From the NCBI GenBank assembly GCA_947475005.1, contig CANJLI010000013.1, forward strand, positions 1-49,062: a stretch of DNA of 49,062 bases. Reading direction: 5' to 3'. Each line of letters opens with the position of its first letter. Position 1 is the first letter of the stretch. This document shows, piece by piece, positions 1 to 8,440 of the stretch. The notes under the pieces were generated by a model, which was not told where the DNA came from, searched no databases, and saw only the letters and a program-made list of their open reading frames with translations. The DNA comes from Deltaproteobacteria bacterium (lineage in GTDB: Bacteria; Bdellovibrionota_B; Oligoflexia; Oligoflexales; Bog-1112). The translations under genes were made by a program, and so were the position numbers.

Positions 1-120
1 CTTTTGCTTACGTTCAAGATAGCAACCCATCCGTCATCCCAAGGCTGCGTAGCAGCCGTATGGGATCTCGATCAAAACGAAGGGATCCCATACGGTCCCT
101 TCGGGACCTTGGGATGACGG
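1..120. repeat. Dispersed nested palindrome, family 1, copy 1
   Basis: The core at 31-120 is an imperfect inverted repeat. It starts CCGTCATCCCAAGG and ends CCTTGGGATGACGG, and each arm carries a smaller palindrome (GGCTGCGTAGCAGCC on the left, GGTCCCTTCGGGACC on the right). Bases 1-30 reappear as the reverse complement at 23880-23909 with 29 of 30 matches, so the mobile or duplicated unit is longer than the core. The stretch 121-290 holds scraps of other repeats, such as CCTTAAGGAAGCG also seen near 23926, and no convincing gene. Confidence 0.9.
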
Positions 121-297
121 ATTTCCAAGGAGTTAGGCAAACAGTCCCCTTAAGGAAGCGCCATTCGGGACACCCGACTGGACCCGAATTGACTTTTTTT
201 ACTCAACTCCCATCCCCCGATTCGTCATCTCTTGCTGTGCGAAGGTTCTCCCGGCGTTACCTCTAAAAAAAATGTTTTTCTACCCAAGAAGGCATTG

Positions 298-327
298 ACT
301 AAAGTTACTGAATATAGTAACTTTAGT
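298..327. promoter_or_regulatory. Perfect 12-bp inverted repeat, probable operator of the toxin-antitoxin operon
   Basis: ACTAAAGTTACT and AGTAACTTTAGT form a perfect inverted repeat with a 6-base spacer. It ends 23 bases before the first gene of the operon. TTGACT (295-300) and TATAGT (313-318) overlap it but are only 12 bases apart, so the promoter itself is not convincingly resolved. Antitoxins with helix-turn-helix domains usually repress their own operon through such a dyad; that role here is inference. Confidence 0.6.
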
Positions 328-350
328 CATATAGCAATCTGGAGAAAAAA

Positions 351-719
351 ATGGGCGACCGAGGTGAGATTGTTGAAATATCCATTAAAACGCCTATTAT
401 TTTCAATGGATACTTATATGAAAAAGCAAAAATAGAGATTGATCATATAAATTACGGCCTTGATAAAACAACCAAGGAATTGAAAAAAATAAAAAGATCC
501 AGTTTTACATTGGATGATGTGATGGAATTTTTAGAAGTTCTACAAGATCAATTTTTTCTGCCGAAGTATAGTGATGGCGAAAGGGAAATCTACGCAATTG
601 AAGTACGGTGCCCTATCAAAGAGAAAAGCTTCGGAAAATTATTTCGATTCGTTTTTTCAACAGCCACTCAATATGATAAGGTAATATCTACAATTACAAT
701 TTTTAGGATAAGAGATTAG
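351..719 (+). CDS. Hypothetical protein, putative toxin of a toxin-antitoxin pair
   Basis: A 122-residue protein with no signal peptide or membrane segment. It is rich in alternating beta-strand-like stretches at the N terminus and near residues 83-120 (YAIEVRCPIK, FRFVFSTATQ), as in small RelE/HigB-type folds, but I cannot assign it to a named family. The start is supported by GGAGA about 8 bases upstream. It lies four bases before a helix-turn-helix gene and behind a perfect inverted repeat. HigB-type systems also put the toxin first, so a toxin role is inferred from context rather than from motifs. Confidence 0.6.
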   Translation: MGDRGEIVEISIKTPIIFNGYLYEKAKIEIDHINYGLDKTTKELKKIKRSSFTLDDVMEFLEVLQDQFFLPKYSDGEREIYAIEVRCPIKEKSFGKLFRFVFSTATQYDKVISTITIFRIRD

Positions 720-723
720 AAAT

Positions 724-1137
724 ATGAAAGAAAAACCAGAAATTTCAAATGAAATGCTGGTATCGATTTTAGATGAAATCGATACCCAAGCCGCTAAGGG
801 TGAAATACCAAGGCTTTTGCCTAAAGACGCCCCTTTAGAAGATCATATTAAATTCTCGCTTTGTAGATTGTTCGTTATTTTTCTTCGAAAAAACAACAAG
901 AATGCCACCGCACTTCAAAATTTAACCGGCATCCCCAAAACAAGACTCAGCGATATCACCAATTATAAAGTTTCAGGTTATTCTCTCGATCGATTATTTT
1001 CCTTTGCGGAGAAACTCGGTACTTTTGATCCTCAAACGAGAGAGCACCTCAGCTTAATGATAGAGGTTTTGGATGGCCCCGTCAGATCGGTGCATGAAGC
1101 CAAGAAGATAAAACGAGAAATTAGGAAAATTGCGTAA
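724..1137 (+). CDS. Helix-turn-helix protein, probable antitoxin and autorepressor
   Basis: A 137-residue protein. Residues about 58-100 read as an XRE-like helix-turn-helix (TALQNLTGIPKTRLSDITNY, then SLDRLFSFAEKLG). This matches the layout of HigA-like COG5606 (HTH_37) regulators, where a recognition helix of the type IPKTRLSDI is followed by a leucine-rich segment. The start is four bases after the upstream stop, so the two are very likely translated together. The lysine-rich tail may be a flexible toxin-contacting part. The inverted repeat at 298-327 is a good candidate binding site. The HTH assignment is fairly sure; the antitoxin role is inferred. Confidence 0.7.
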   Translation: MKEKPEISNEMLVSILDEIDTQAAKGEIPRLLPKDAPLEDHIKFSLCRLFVIFLRKNNKNATALQNLTGIPKTRLSDITNYKVSGYSLDRLFSFAEKLGTFDPQTREHLSLMIEVLDGPVRSVHEAKKIKREIRKIA

Positions 1138-1237
1138 CCTCACCCTCATCCTTTCCAAATAGCCATTGACGGCAGGCCCCAAAAGCGGGCACTCTTTCTT
1201 CAATACTCAAAAATTATATTTACATGAGGCATCTGCT

Positions 1238-2944
1238 ATGGCAGCCATCAAGAGCGGTTTTATCCGCAAGGGGATTTTTGTATCTATTATCTCTCTTTCA
1301 GCGTCTCTGCTGTGGGGACAAAACCTCACCCATCAAATTGAATGGGCACGATCGATTGTAGCGGATCATGAGAGAGAGGTCCGTGGGCTTCAACGGGAAG
1401 CAGGTCTGGCTTGGTGGGACGCCAGTCTATCGGGAAAAGATGAAGATTTTGCAAAAAAGGTGCGACTTCAAAATCAACTGGATGCGCGACTCCACAATGC
1501 AGCTCGCTATACAGAAATTCAGGCCCTGCGCAATGACTCCGAGTTTAGGAGACAAGACCCGTTGTTAGCTAGGCAGATCGAAGTTCTCTACTATGCCTAT
1601 CAAGCCGCACAAATTGATGCTGATCTGAACAAGCAGATGAACGCCAAGAGCAATGCCATCGAGCAAATGTTCAATGTTTACCGAGCCAAAGTCGGGGACA
1701 AAACTTATACCTCTAATGAAATTTCAGACCTCTTGAAAAATTCTCTTAATTCCGAAGAGCGCAAATTGGCCTGGGAAGCAAGCAAAGGCGTCGGAGCCGT
1801 TGTAGAAAAAGACCTGCTCGACTTGGTTCATCTGCGAAACCAAGCAGCCCACAGCTTGGGATACCCAAACTTTCATGCCATGCAACTGGCTCTGAATGAG
1901 CAAAATTCTGGCCAAGTCCTTCAGTTATTTGATGAGCTAGATGACCTCACTCGCGACCAATTTACAGAGGTAAAGGCAGAGATCGATGCCAAATTGGCAC
2001 AACGGTTTCATATTTCTCCCAATGCCCTCATGCCATGGCATTACCAAGATCTCTTCTTTCAAGAAGCACCCGCTGTCTATGACTACAATCCAGATACGAT
2101 TTATGAAAAAGAAAATGTGGACCTTGCTGATATGACCGGTCGCTTCTACAAATCCATCGGCTTGCCCGTTGATGACATCTTAAAGAACAGCAGTCTCTAC
2201 GAACAACCAGGGAAAAGCCCCCATGCTTTCTGTACGGATATCGATCGAGAGGGCGATGTGCGAGTGCTAATGAACTACAAACCCAACCAATACTGGATGA
2301 ATACCTCGCTTCATGAGTTTGGGCATGCTGTGTATAGCAGTAAATACATCCCTCGCACCGTCCCGTACCTTTTGCGTAGTGAAGCCCATATCCTCACCAC
2401 GGAAGGTCTAGCCATGATGTTCCAACGACTGGTACATAAATCCAGTTGGTTGCAAAAAATGGGCGTGCCAGTTGCGGATCCTAAAAGGATGGATAAAGCT
2501 GAGAAGAAGATGATGCGAGCTGAATTGTTGATTTTCTCTCGATGGACCCAAGTGATTTTCCGTTTTGAAAAATCAATGTATGAAAATCCAGACCAAGACC
2601 TTAATGCCCTCTGGTGGCAGCTGGTGGAGAAATACCAAGGGATGAAACAACCTGCAGGTCGCAATGCGCCTGACTATGCCACCAAAATCCACGTGGTGGT
2701 GGCACCTTGCTACTATCACAACTACGAGATGGGGGAATTATTTGCCTCCCAAGTGCACCACACCATCGCAAAGATGCTGCATCAATCTCCCGCAAAGGCA
2801 GACTATGCAAATCAACCCCAGGTGGGACAGTTTTTGCGAGACAAAATTTTTGCACCCGGCGCAACTCTGAACTGGAACGAACTCACGAAGTTTGCTACGG
2901 GGAAATATCTATCCACCAAGGACTTTGCAGCAGACCTGCGGTAG
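1238..2944 (+). CDS. Exported M2-family-like zinc metallopeptidase
   Basis: A gluzincin peptidase, about 568 residues from the chosen start. The zinc-binding HEFGH is at residues 359-363 and a candidate third ligand, E389, follows in LTTEGLAMMF. Stretches such as KSPHAFCTDIDREGDVRVL resemble bacterial peptidases of the ACE-like M2 family; the related M3 oligopeptidases are the alternative. It would cleave peptides in the periplasm. The start at 1238 is preferred to 1166 because it is preceded by GAGG and gives a clean signal peptide (basic start, then GIFVSIISLSASLLWG). It is a lone gene, convergent with the next one. The N-terminal half is helical with no other recognisable domain. Confidence 0.88.
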   Translation: MAAIKSGFIRKGIFVSIISLSASLLWGQNLTHQIEWARSIVADHEREVRGLQREAGLAWWDASLSGKDEDFAKKVRLQNQLDARLHNAARYTEIQALRNDSEFRRQDPLLARQIEVLYYAYQAAQIDADLNKQMNAKSNAIEQMFNVYRAKVGDKTYTSNEISDLLKNSLNSEERKLAWEASKGVGAVVEKDLLDLVHLRNQAAHSLGYPNFHAMQLALNEQNSGQVLQLFDELDDLTRDQFTEVKAEIDAKLAQRFHISPNALMPWHYQDLFFQEAPAVYDYNPDTIYEKENVDLADMTGRFYKSIGLPVDDILKNSSLYEQPGKSPHAFCTDIDREGDVRVLMNYKPNQYWMNTSLHEFGHAVYSSKYIPRTVPYLLRSEAHILTTEGLAMMFQRLVHKSSWLQKMGVPVADPKRMDKAEKKMMRAELLIFSRWTQVIFRFEKSMYENPDQDLNALWWQLVEKYQGMKQPAGRNAPDYATKIHVVVAPCYYHNYEMGELFASQVHHTIAKMLHQSPAKADYANQPQVGQFLRDKIFAPGATLNWNELTKFATGKYLSTKDFAADLR

Positions 2945-2983
2945 ATCTTGCTGATAGTGAGAGGGGCTGAGTTTCAATCCAGG

Positions 2984-3376
2984 TTATCTTCCCAGTTTGG
3001 GCTCTTCTTCGTATCCTAGATTTCGACGAGGCTGGCAGAGTATTACACTGCTAACAAACCATATCGGTTCTGCCGGTGCCTCGAGGGCTCGAAAGTTTTC
3101 TCCATTATCCGTAGAAAGAGAAATATACACCTCACTCCCGCTGTCACACCTGTGACGCTCTATCGTGATGATTGTGTGGCCACTGCGGAATGTGCCTCTG
3201 TCTCCGGCTACCCAATCCCCATTCATTTCTACTTCGAATCTGTCCCCTATTTCTCGATAATAAATTGAATTGTATGTAAGTATTTCTTTTACTCTTCCAA
3301 CGTCAGAGGCAACCCCCAGACCAGGCAGTACAAACAAAATAAAAAGTAGAGGTATACGAATAAACATCCATTTCAT
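2984..3376 (-). CDS. Small secreted protein of unknown function
   Basis: A 130-residue protein from the start at 3376, which has GGAG six bases upstream; a start four codons earlier would place that ribosome site inside the gene. Residues 1-24 form a signal peptide (IPLLFILFVLPGLGVAS). The mature part has two cysteines that could pair (RHRC and VILC) and a central STDNGENF stretch, the kind of short motif found in beta-propeller or BNR-repeat proteins, though one copy is too little to call that fold. I do not recognise the family. It converges on the peptidase gene with only 39 bases between them. Confidence 0.65.
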   Translation of the reverse strand: MKWMFIRIPLLFILFVLPGLGVASDVGRVKEILTYNSIYYREIGDRFEVEMNGDWVAGDRGTFRSGHTIITIERHRCDSGSEVYISLSTDNGENFRALEAPAEPIWFVSSVILCQPRRNLGYEEEPKLGR

Positions 3377-3530
3377 TTTTGGCTCCACGTATAGATCGAT
3401 TGAATAGGGGGAAGCCTATGAATTTTTCCGCTGAAAATCAACGGAAACCATACAATTTAACGATATTACTGGATTTTTTTACAAAAAAAGAAAGAGAAAA
3501 CTGGCTCCTTTTTTCTCTGGAAGCCCTCTT

Positions 3531-3850
3531 CGTCATCCGAAGGTCCCGAAGGGAGCGTATGGGATCCCTGTGTTTTTATGGAGATCCCATACGGCTGCTA
3601 CGCAGCCTTGGGATGACAGGGGCACGGCTCCTACGCAGCCTTGGGATGACAGGGGCACGGCTCCTACGCAGCCTTGGGATGACAGGGGCACGGCTGCTAC
3701 GCAGCCTTGGGATGACAGGGGCACGGCTCCTACGCAGCCTTGGGATGACAGGGGCACGGCTCCTACGCAGCCTTGGGATGACACAGGGGCACGGCTCCTA
3801 CGCAGCCTTGGGATGACAGGGGCACGGCTCCTACGCAGCCTTGGGATGAC
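3531..3850. repeat. Family 1 palindrome with eight tandem half-units (33-bp period)
   Basis: A full palindromic copy (3531-3617) is followed by repeated half-units of the form GGCACGGCTCCTACGCAGCC plus TTGGGATGAC. Unit ends fall at 3617, 3650, 3683, 3716, 3749, 3782, 3817 and 3850: a strict 33-base period except for one unit with two extra bases. Because 33 is divisible by three, both strands show long open frames of LLRSLGMTGAR type that are not genes. The 140 bases before it (3390-3530) hold at most the start of a small frame at 3418 that runs into the repeat. Confidence 0.95.
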
Positions 3851-3860
3851 GCACACCCCC

Positions 3861-5684
3861 TCACCCAAAAAATGGCTCCCCAGACTTGCCTCGAGCTTGT
3901 AGCCAAGCAGAAGGTGCGTAGGAAAGACCTTCCTCGTGGGCCAAGCCGGTTAAGCCTTCTATCAAAGCACGAATTCCAACCCAATCTGCATACTTCAAGA
4001 TGCCTCCCCATACCTCTGGAAAGCCCAAGCCCTCTACAAGCAGCACATCGATGGTAGCGAGAGACGCTTGTGGGTATTGCTCGATATGGGCACATGTCCC
4101 ATGAAAGAGCACCAGCAGGAATCGATTCACAACGTCAGCTTCTTTCCATTCAGGAGCTTCAGATTCTGCAAAATCTTCCTCTGCCTCGAAGGGATGTCCC
4201 TTGTGGGCCATCCACCGAAAGGGACCCATGCGAAATCCAGCCTTTTCCAATGCCTGATCGATGAAAGCCGGCAAAATCCCCTTCTGGGTAAGGTAGAGTG
4301 CTTGGGAGAAAAAGAGGCCCTCGATCTGAGGCAAGAAAGCAGGCCCTTCGCAAGCAAGTGACAAAGCTGGTTTGCCAATTCGATGAAGAGCCGAAAAAAT
4401 CGGTGTAGCATCAACATCCGATGGAGAAAGACAAACTTCCACAAAGCTACTTGGAGCAGCAAGGAAATAGAGAGACACTGTGGTACCTGCAACTTCGATC
4501 TTTGCAGGCATCTGCCCCAACTCCATTACCACGTCACAAGCAGAGAATCCTACGCGAGAGCGACAGGGAGACACGCGAGCCATATATTGAGGCACTCGGT
4601 GCGTCGTCAGTTCTTTTCGATCTACCTTGCGAATTAATGCATCATAGACATATCGCAAGACGATACCGATGGCCTCTGGTTTTTCATCGTACACCAAGAC
4701 CCGATGCCCCTGTTCCAAAGCACGCAGCGCAACGTCTCCACTTTGTAGCACAGCCCCCAACAAGCCCACAGTGAGGCTCCCGGCCTCCAGCCCGATATAT
4801 TGCAATTGTTTTTTACTACGAAGCTGATGGCTCAACCCTTGAGCTTCTCGAGTCATAACCGATGCTGCAAAAAGCTCAGCCTCTCGCTCGAGGGCCTTGG
4901 GTACCGTAGCTTCAAAACCATATGCTACTGCATCAAGGCAATGGTAAGCAGCAGGGTGACGGTCCTGGGTCTTTTCCCCAATGAGCTCCCGTGTTTTCTT
5001 AAATATCAACTTGCGACCGAGGGGGTTGCCTTCCATAGAAAAAGCAGAAGCACGCGCAACAGAGGCTGGCATACGCTTATACTTGTTCACTCGATGAAGC
5101 AAAATTTTACACTGAGAGGCGACCAAAGGCGTGGGCACACAAAGATGAAGCAGCCCCAGCTGGTGGGCCTTACTCCCAGAAAGAGTACGACCTGTAAGCA
5201 GCAGATCCAAGGCAGCTTGTAAGCCGATCAAACGAGGCAACCGGTAAAGACTCCCCGCTTTGGGCAACGTCCCAGCCTGGATCTCGAGAAACCCCACTTG
5301 AGTTGTGGGGGTTCCGATGCGCCAATCGCACGCCAATGCCAACTCCAACCCCATCCCCCAGCAATCCCCCGGTAAGGCACAGACTACGGTGTACGGGAGT
5401 GCATGGAGCTGCTCCGTCAATTGCTGCCACGTTTGAGCATAGACCTGCGCCCTCTCGCGAGAGGTAAGCTGCAAAACTTCCTCTGCACGGGTGTCACACC
5501 CCAATCGAAGGGGATTGCTACTGCAAAGTAACAACCCTACTAGTTTTTTCTGTGCCAGTTCCTTCAGGGCCTTACGCAATGCAGATTGCACCTTCAGATC
5601 CAACGGATCGAAGGGATCGTGCAAAAACAAAGTACCGGTTTGGTCTTCTGCAATCTCATAATGTAGGTATTGCTTCGTAGTCAT
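3861..5684 (-). CDS. FadJ-like enoyl-CoA hydratase / degenerate 3-hydroxyacyl-CoA dehydrogenase fusion
   Basis: A 607-residue relative of the fatty-acid oxidation alpha subunit (FadB/FadJ are over 700). The hydratase half (about 1-280) looks active: the two catalytic glutamates are present as E114 in GMGLELALACD and E134 in GFLEI. The dehydrogenase half (about 305-600) is eroded. The NAD-binding glycine loop reads GLLGAVLQSG (307-316), the catalytic histidine expected in HFF is Y406, and the conserved Asn after the GPGF motif is missing, although E416 remains. The start overlaps the thiolase stop as ATGA, so the two are translationally coupled. It probably supplies hydration only, or is decaying. 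The next repeat array begins 10 bases past the stop. Confidence 0.88.
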   Translation of the reverse strand: MTTKQYLHYEIAEDQTGTLFLHDPFDPLDLKVQSALRKALKELAQKKLVGLLLCSSNPLRLGCDTRAEEVLQLTSRERAQVYAQTWQQLTEQLHALPYTVVCALPGDCWGMGLELALACDWRIGTPTTQVGFLEIQAGTLPKAGSLYRLPRLIGLQAALDLLLTGRTLSGSKAHQLGLLHLCVPTPLVASQCKILLHRVNKYKRMPASVARASAFSMEGNPLGRKLIFKKTRELIGEKTQDRHPAAYHCLDAVAYGFEATVPKALEREAELFAASVMTREAQGLSHQLRSKKQLQYIGLEAGSLTVGLLGAVLQSGDVALRALEQGHRVLVYDEKPEAIGIVLRYVYDALIRKVDRKELTTHRVPQYMARVSPCRSRVGFSACDVVMELGQMPAKIEVAGTTVSLYFLAAPSSFVEVCLSPSDVDATPIFSALHRIGKPALSLACEGPAFLPQIEGLFFSQALYLTQKGILPAFIDQALEKAGFRMGPFRWMAHKGHPFEAEEDFAESEAPEWKEADVVNRFLLVLFHGTCAHIEQYPQASLATIDVLLVEGLGFPEVWGGILKYADWVGIRALIEGLTGLAHEEGLSYAPSAWLQARGKSGEPFFG

Positions 5685-6994
5685 GGAGCACCTGGATTTC
5701 GAATCAAGAGAGCCACGCTCATGGCACCCCCTCCGCAAAGGCTTACGATCCCCCACTTGCCTTTCTCGCGACGCAAATCATCGGCAATGTCCATAATCAT
5801 ACGCAACCCAGAGGCTCCATACGGGTGCCCCAAGGTGAGAGCTCCCCCTCGCACATTAAGTTTCTCGAGAGGGATCTCTCCCAAAGCTTCGGAAAGCCCG
5901 AGCTTCTCCCGACAGTAGGTGCTGGAAGCCAAGGCCTGCTGGGTGGCAAGCACCTGTACCGCACTTGCTTCGTGAATTTCAAAAAGATCGATTTGAGACA
6001 AGGTCAGGTCGTTACGTGCCAGCAAGCGAGCGATAGCAGGTGCAGCCCCCAAAAGAAACGAAGCATCTGGGGCACCCGCACAATACACATGGTCCACAAG
6101 CTCTGCCTGTACCTCTAAGCCACTTGTGAGCGCGGTCCCGGGATCTGCAAGCAAGCACACAGCTGCGCCATCACAAGGGTGGGTGGAGTTACCGTGAGTA
6201 ATGGTACCAAATTCAGGATCGACCAACGGGGTCATATTGCGCAGCCCCTCTCGGGTCAACGGTGTCTGCAACCGATGGTCCTGCTGCACACAAGCTGTAT
6301 AGTGAGGACTGGGCCAAATAGGCACCCGTCGCTCCTTCCAGAGCCCTTTTTGTTCTGCCTCCAAGGCCCGCACGTGAGACACTAATGCATAACCATCTTG
6401 ATCCACTCGGGAAATCCCCGTTTCCAGGGCCAAATGCTCTGCATGGGCTGCCAATGTGAGCCCCGTATAGGACTCCTCTCGCACGGGCGCTTTGGGGAGC
6501 CAAGCTTTTGCATTGAAATTGGTAATCATATTCAATTTGGCTGCTGCAGACTTGGCTTTTGACAATTTCGAGATAAATTTCCTGGCTTCTCGGGAGTATA
6601 CGATGGGCACATCGCTCCAGCACTCCACCGCACTGGCCAAAAAGAGCCCCGTTTGCCCGCCTCGAACCTGGTGCAAGACATCGGTTACGACCTGCATCCC
6701 AGATAAACACCCTGTATGTACCGTGTATCCGTGAATATCAGACAGCCCCTGCAGCAAGAGAGCCTCTCTTGCCACATTGGGGTGCTCGGTTTGGGCAATG
6801 CCAACACCAGTACCCATGCTGCGCACAGAGGCGATCAGGGTTGGGTTCTCTGTTTGCAGGACCCCCAAGGTGCGACTGAGCAGCTCCAGGGTATTACAAT
6901 CTTCGAATACCCCGAAAGACTTGACAAAAGCACTGCGCACACCAGCCAAGAGCACTGCAACAGGGGGAGAGAAAATAGGAGTTTTTTGAAGCAT
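5681..6994 (-). CDS. fadI: Acetyl-CoA acyltransferase (3-ketoacyl-CoA thiolase), FadI-like
   Basis: The last step of beta-oxidation: thiolytic cleavage of 3-ketoacyl-CoA to acetyl-CoA and a shortened acyl-CoA. The 437 residues match the length of FadI. The nucleophile is C96 (HTGCLSG). H341 sits in IHEASA, the FadI-type version of the NEAF motif. GHPYGASG is at 389-396 and the second catalytic cysteine is C420 in SLCGGGAM. It is first in a two-gene operon with the FadJ-like partner, with which it would form a trifunctional complex. No acyl-CoA dehydrogenase or ligase is nearby. Confidence 0.92.
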   Translation of the reverse strand: MLQKTPIFSPPVAVLLAGVRSAFVKSFGVFEDCNTLELLSRTLGVLQTENPTLIASVRSMGTGVGIAQTEHPNVAREALLLQGLSDIHGYTVHTGCLSGMQVVTDVLHQVRGGQTGLFLASAVECWSDVPIVYSREARKFISKLSKAKSAAAKLNMITNFNAKAWLPKAPVREESYTGLTLAAHAEHLALETGISRVDQDGYALVSHVRALEAEQKGLWKERRVPIWPSPHYTACVQQDHRLQTPLTREGLRNMTPLVDPEFGTITHGNSTHPCDGAAVCLLADPGTALTSGLEVQAELVDHVYCAGAPDASFLLGAAPAIARLLARNDLTLSQIDLFEIHEASAVQVLATQQALASSTYCREKLGLSEALGEIPLEKLNVRGGALTLGHPYGASGLRMIMDIADDLRREKGKWGIVSLCGGGAMSVALLIRNPGAP

Positions 6995-7066
6995 CGGTAT
7001 CAGTAAAGTTAAGTAAAATTAGATGACGTACCCTAAAGGGATTTTGGGCAGAGTACAATCCAAATT

Positions 7067-7095
7067 TTTACGGATAGATAGATGAATGGTATAAT
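7067..7095 (+). promoter_or_regulatory. Probable sigma-70-type promoter of the lipoprotein gene
   Basis: A perfect TATAAT (7090-7095) lies 17 bases after a weak -35 (TTTACG, 7067-7072). It is 45 bases upstream of the start at 7140, in the divergent gap between the thiolase and lipoprotein genes. Confidence 0.5.
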
Positions 7096-7139
7096 AGGAA
7101 AAAATGAGTGGTGGAAAAAATCAAGCCAAAGGAGAGGAT

Positions 7140-8174
7140 ATGCGTAGGCCATTACTATGGGGTTTTTTACTAGGGGCAACTCTGATCGCAGGTGGATGTA
7201 AATCTTCCAGTATGAGCGGCCATGGAGGGGGAGCACCCGATGCACCACCGAACAAAGAGGCTCCTACTGGCCCGGATACCCCAGACAAAAAAAATATGGT
7301 GGTGGATACCCCAGAGACAAAGGATACAAAAACCGTCACCACTCCCCCCGCAAATTGGTGTCAGCTGCGCATCTTTGCTGCGGCTGTGCGTAAAGGGGAG
7401 ACCTGTGATGCCTTTGCCACACGTGTAAAAGCAGCTGGTATTCTCTTTATACCTGGTCTTACAACCCTTACAGTAGATGATTACGCAAAATTGAGTAATT
7501 TTCCTGCAGATCCGGCGAATCCAGTTAAGGTCATTGTCGTTGGAAGTGCACAACCCCCTGCAGACTTTGTGGCGCCAGATGGCATGACTATGGAAACGAA
7601 TGCAACAGTGTCGGCCAATTTGAAGCCAATTTATACTCTTTTTCTGGACCTCCTATCGCCTCCAGCAAGTGAGAGACGTGTACAAATAAAAGGAAACGGC
7701 AATACAGAGGATCAATTTACCAGCAAATTGGAGTTTTCCGCACCTAAAAGAGCAGATGAACAGGTTCCGGTTGTACAAGGTGATGAAGTTGTCATCACGT
7801 TACGCTACTTTGATATTATTTCAGGACACACAGCTGGAGTAACCAATGGAATACTGGGCGCTGATTCAATTTATTGGGCGTGCAAAATTGCATCAAATGG
7901 AACGGCCAGTGTAGAGCAAGATGGCTCTACAGTGAAATCGGGAGGGTTCAAAGCCCTCATTCAAACTGCAGGAACATTGCAACAAGCATTTACGCAGCAA
8001 AATGAAGGTGGATTTATTAGCGTTAGCAGTAAATTAGATAAAGTAGATGAAGCGCAACAAATTCTCAACGGAGGACCGAAGGAAGTTGTCGATAAAAAAG
8101 TAGCTCCCGCTCTCTGTACCATGTTCAGCTTTATATGGGAAACCTCTCGTCAGCCATCCAGCAGCGGTCTCTAA
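7140..8174 (+). CDS. Lipoprotein of unknown function
   Basis: A 344-residue protein from the start at 7140, chosen because AAAGGAGAGG lies just upstream. A lipoprotein signal (RRPLLWGFLLG, then LIAGGC) puts the lipid-bearing cysteine at about residue 20. A linker rich in Pro, Thr and Asp follows (to about residue 75), typical of a tether, then a folded domain with cysteines in WCQLR, GETCD and YWACK and a last one near the C terminus (PALC). I do not recognise the family. It is single and divergent from the thiolase operon, with a likely promoter of its own. Its stop is 10 bases from a repeat array, so the original 3' end may have been altered. Confidence 0.75.
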   Translation: MRRPLLWGFLLGATLIAGGCKSSSMSGHGGGAPDAPPNKEAPTGPDTPDKKNMVVDTPETKDTKTVTTPPANWCQLRIFAAAVRKGETCDAFATRVKAAGILFIPGLTTLTVDDYAKLSNFPADPANPVKVIVVGSAQPPADFVAPDGMTMETNATVSANLKPIYTLFLDLLSPPASERRVQIKGNGNTEDQFTSKLEFSAPKRADEQVPVVQGDEVVITLRYFDIISGHTAGVTNGILGADSIYWACKIASNGTASVEQDGSTVKSGGFKALIQTAGTLQQAFTQQNEGGFISVSSKLDKVDEAQQILNGGPKEVVDKKVAPALCTMFSFIWETSRQPSSSGL

Positions 8175-8183
8175 GAGCCTAAA

Positions 8184-8431
8184 GAGATCCCATACGGTCC
8201 CTTCAGGACCTTGGGATGAGACGGGCAAGCCCATTCCCATTCCCATTCCGTCATCCCAAGGCTGCGTAGCAGCCGTATGGGATCTCGGTAAAAACACAGG
8301 GATCCCATACGGTCCCTTCAGGACCTTGGGATGACGGGCAACGGTCCCTTCAGGACCTTGGGATGACGGGCAACGGTCCCTTCAGGACCTTGGGATGACG
8401 GGCAACGGTCCCTTCAGGACCTTGGGATGAC
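8184..8431. repeat. Family 1 palindrome with four tandem half-units (32-bp period)
   Basis: A half-copy (8184-8222) and a full copy (8248-8337) are followed by repeats of GGGCAACGGTCCCTTCAGGA plus CCTTGGGATGAC. Unit ends are at 8335, 8367, 8399 and 8431. A short CCCATT triplet repeat (about 8230-8249) lies between the first two pieces, and a similar CCCATTCCC stretch encodes the last residues of UvrC. Confidence 0.95.
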
Positions 8432-8440
8432 GGGCAGGCT

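Noticed and set aside
33-120. CRISPR array, suggested by regular repeats
   Set aside because: The repeats are palindromic mobile-type units and the tandem ones have no unique spacers; no cas genes are present.
3533-3902. Several 110-145-residue open frames on both strands with LLRSLGMTGAR or PWDDRGTAPTQ repeats
   Set aside because: They exist only because the tandem unit is 33 bp and lacks stops; composition is that of the palindromic repeat, with no independent coding signal.
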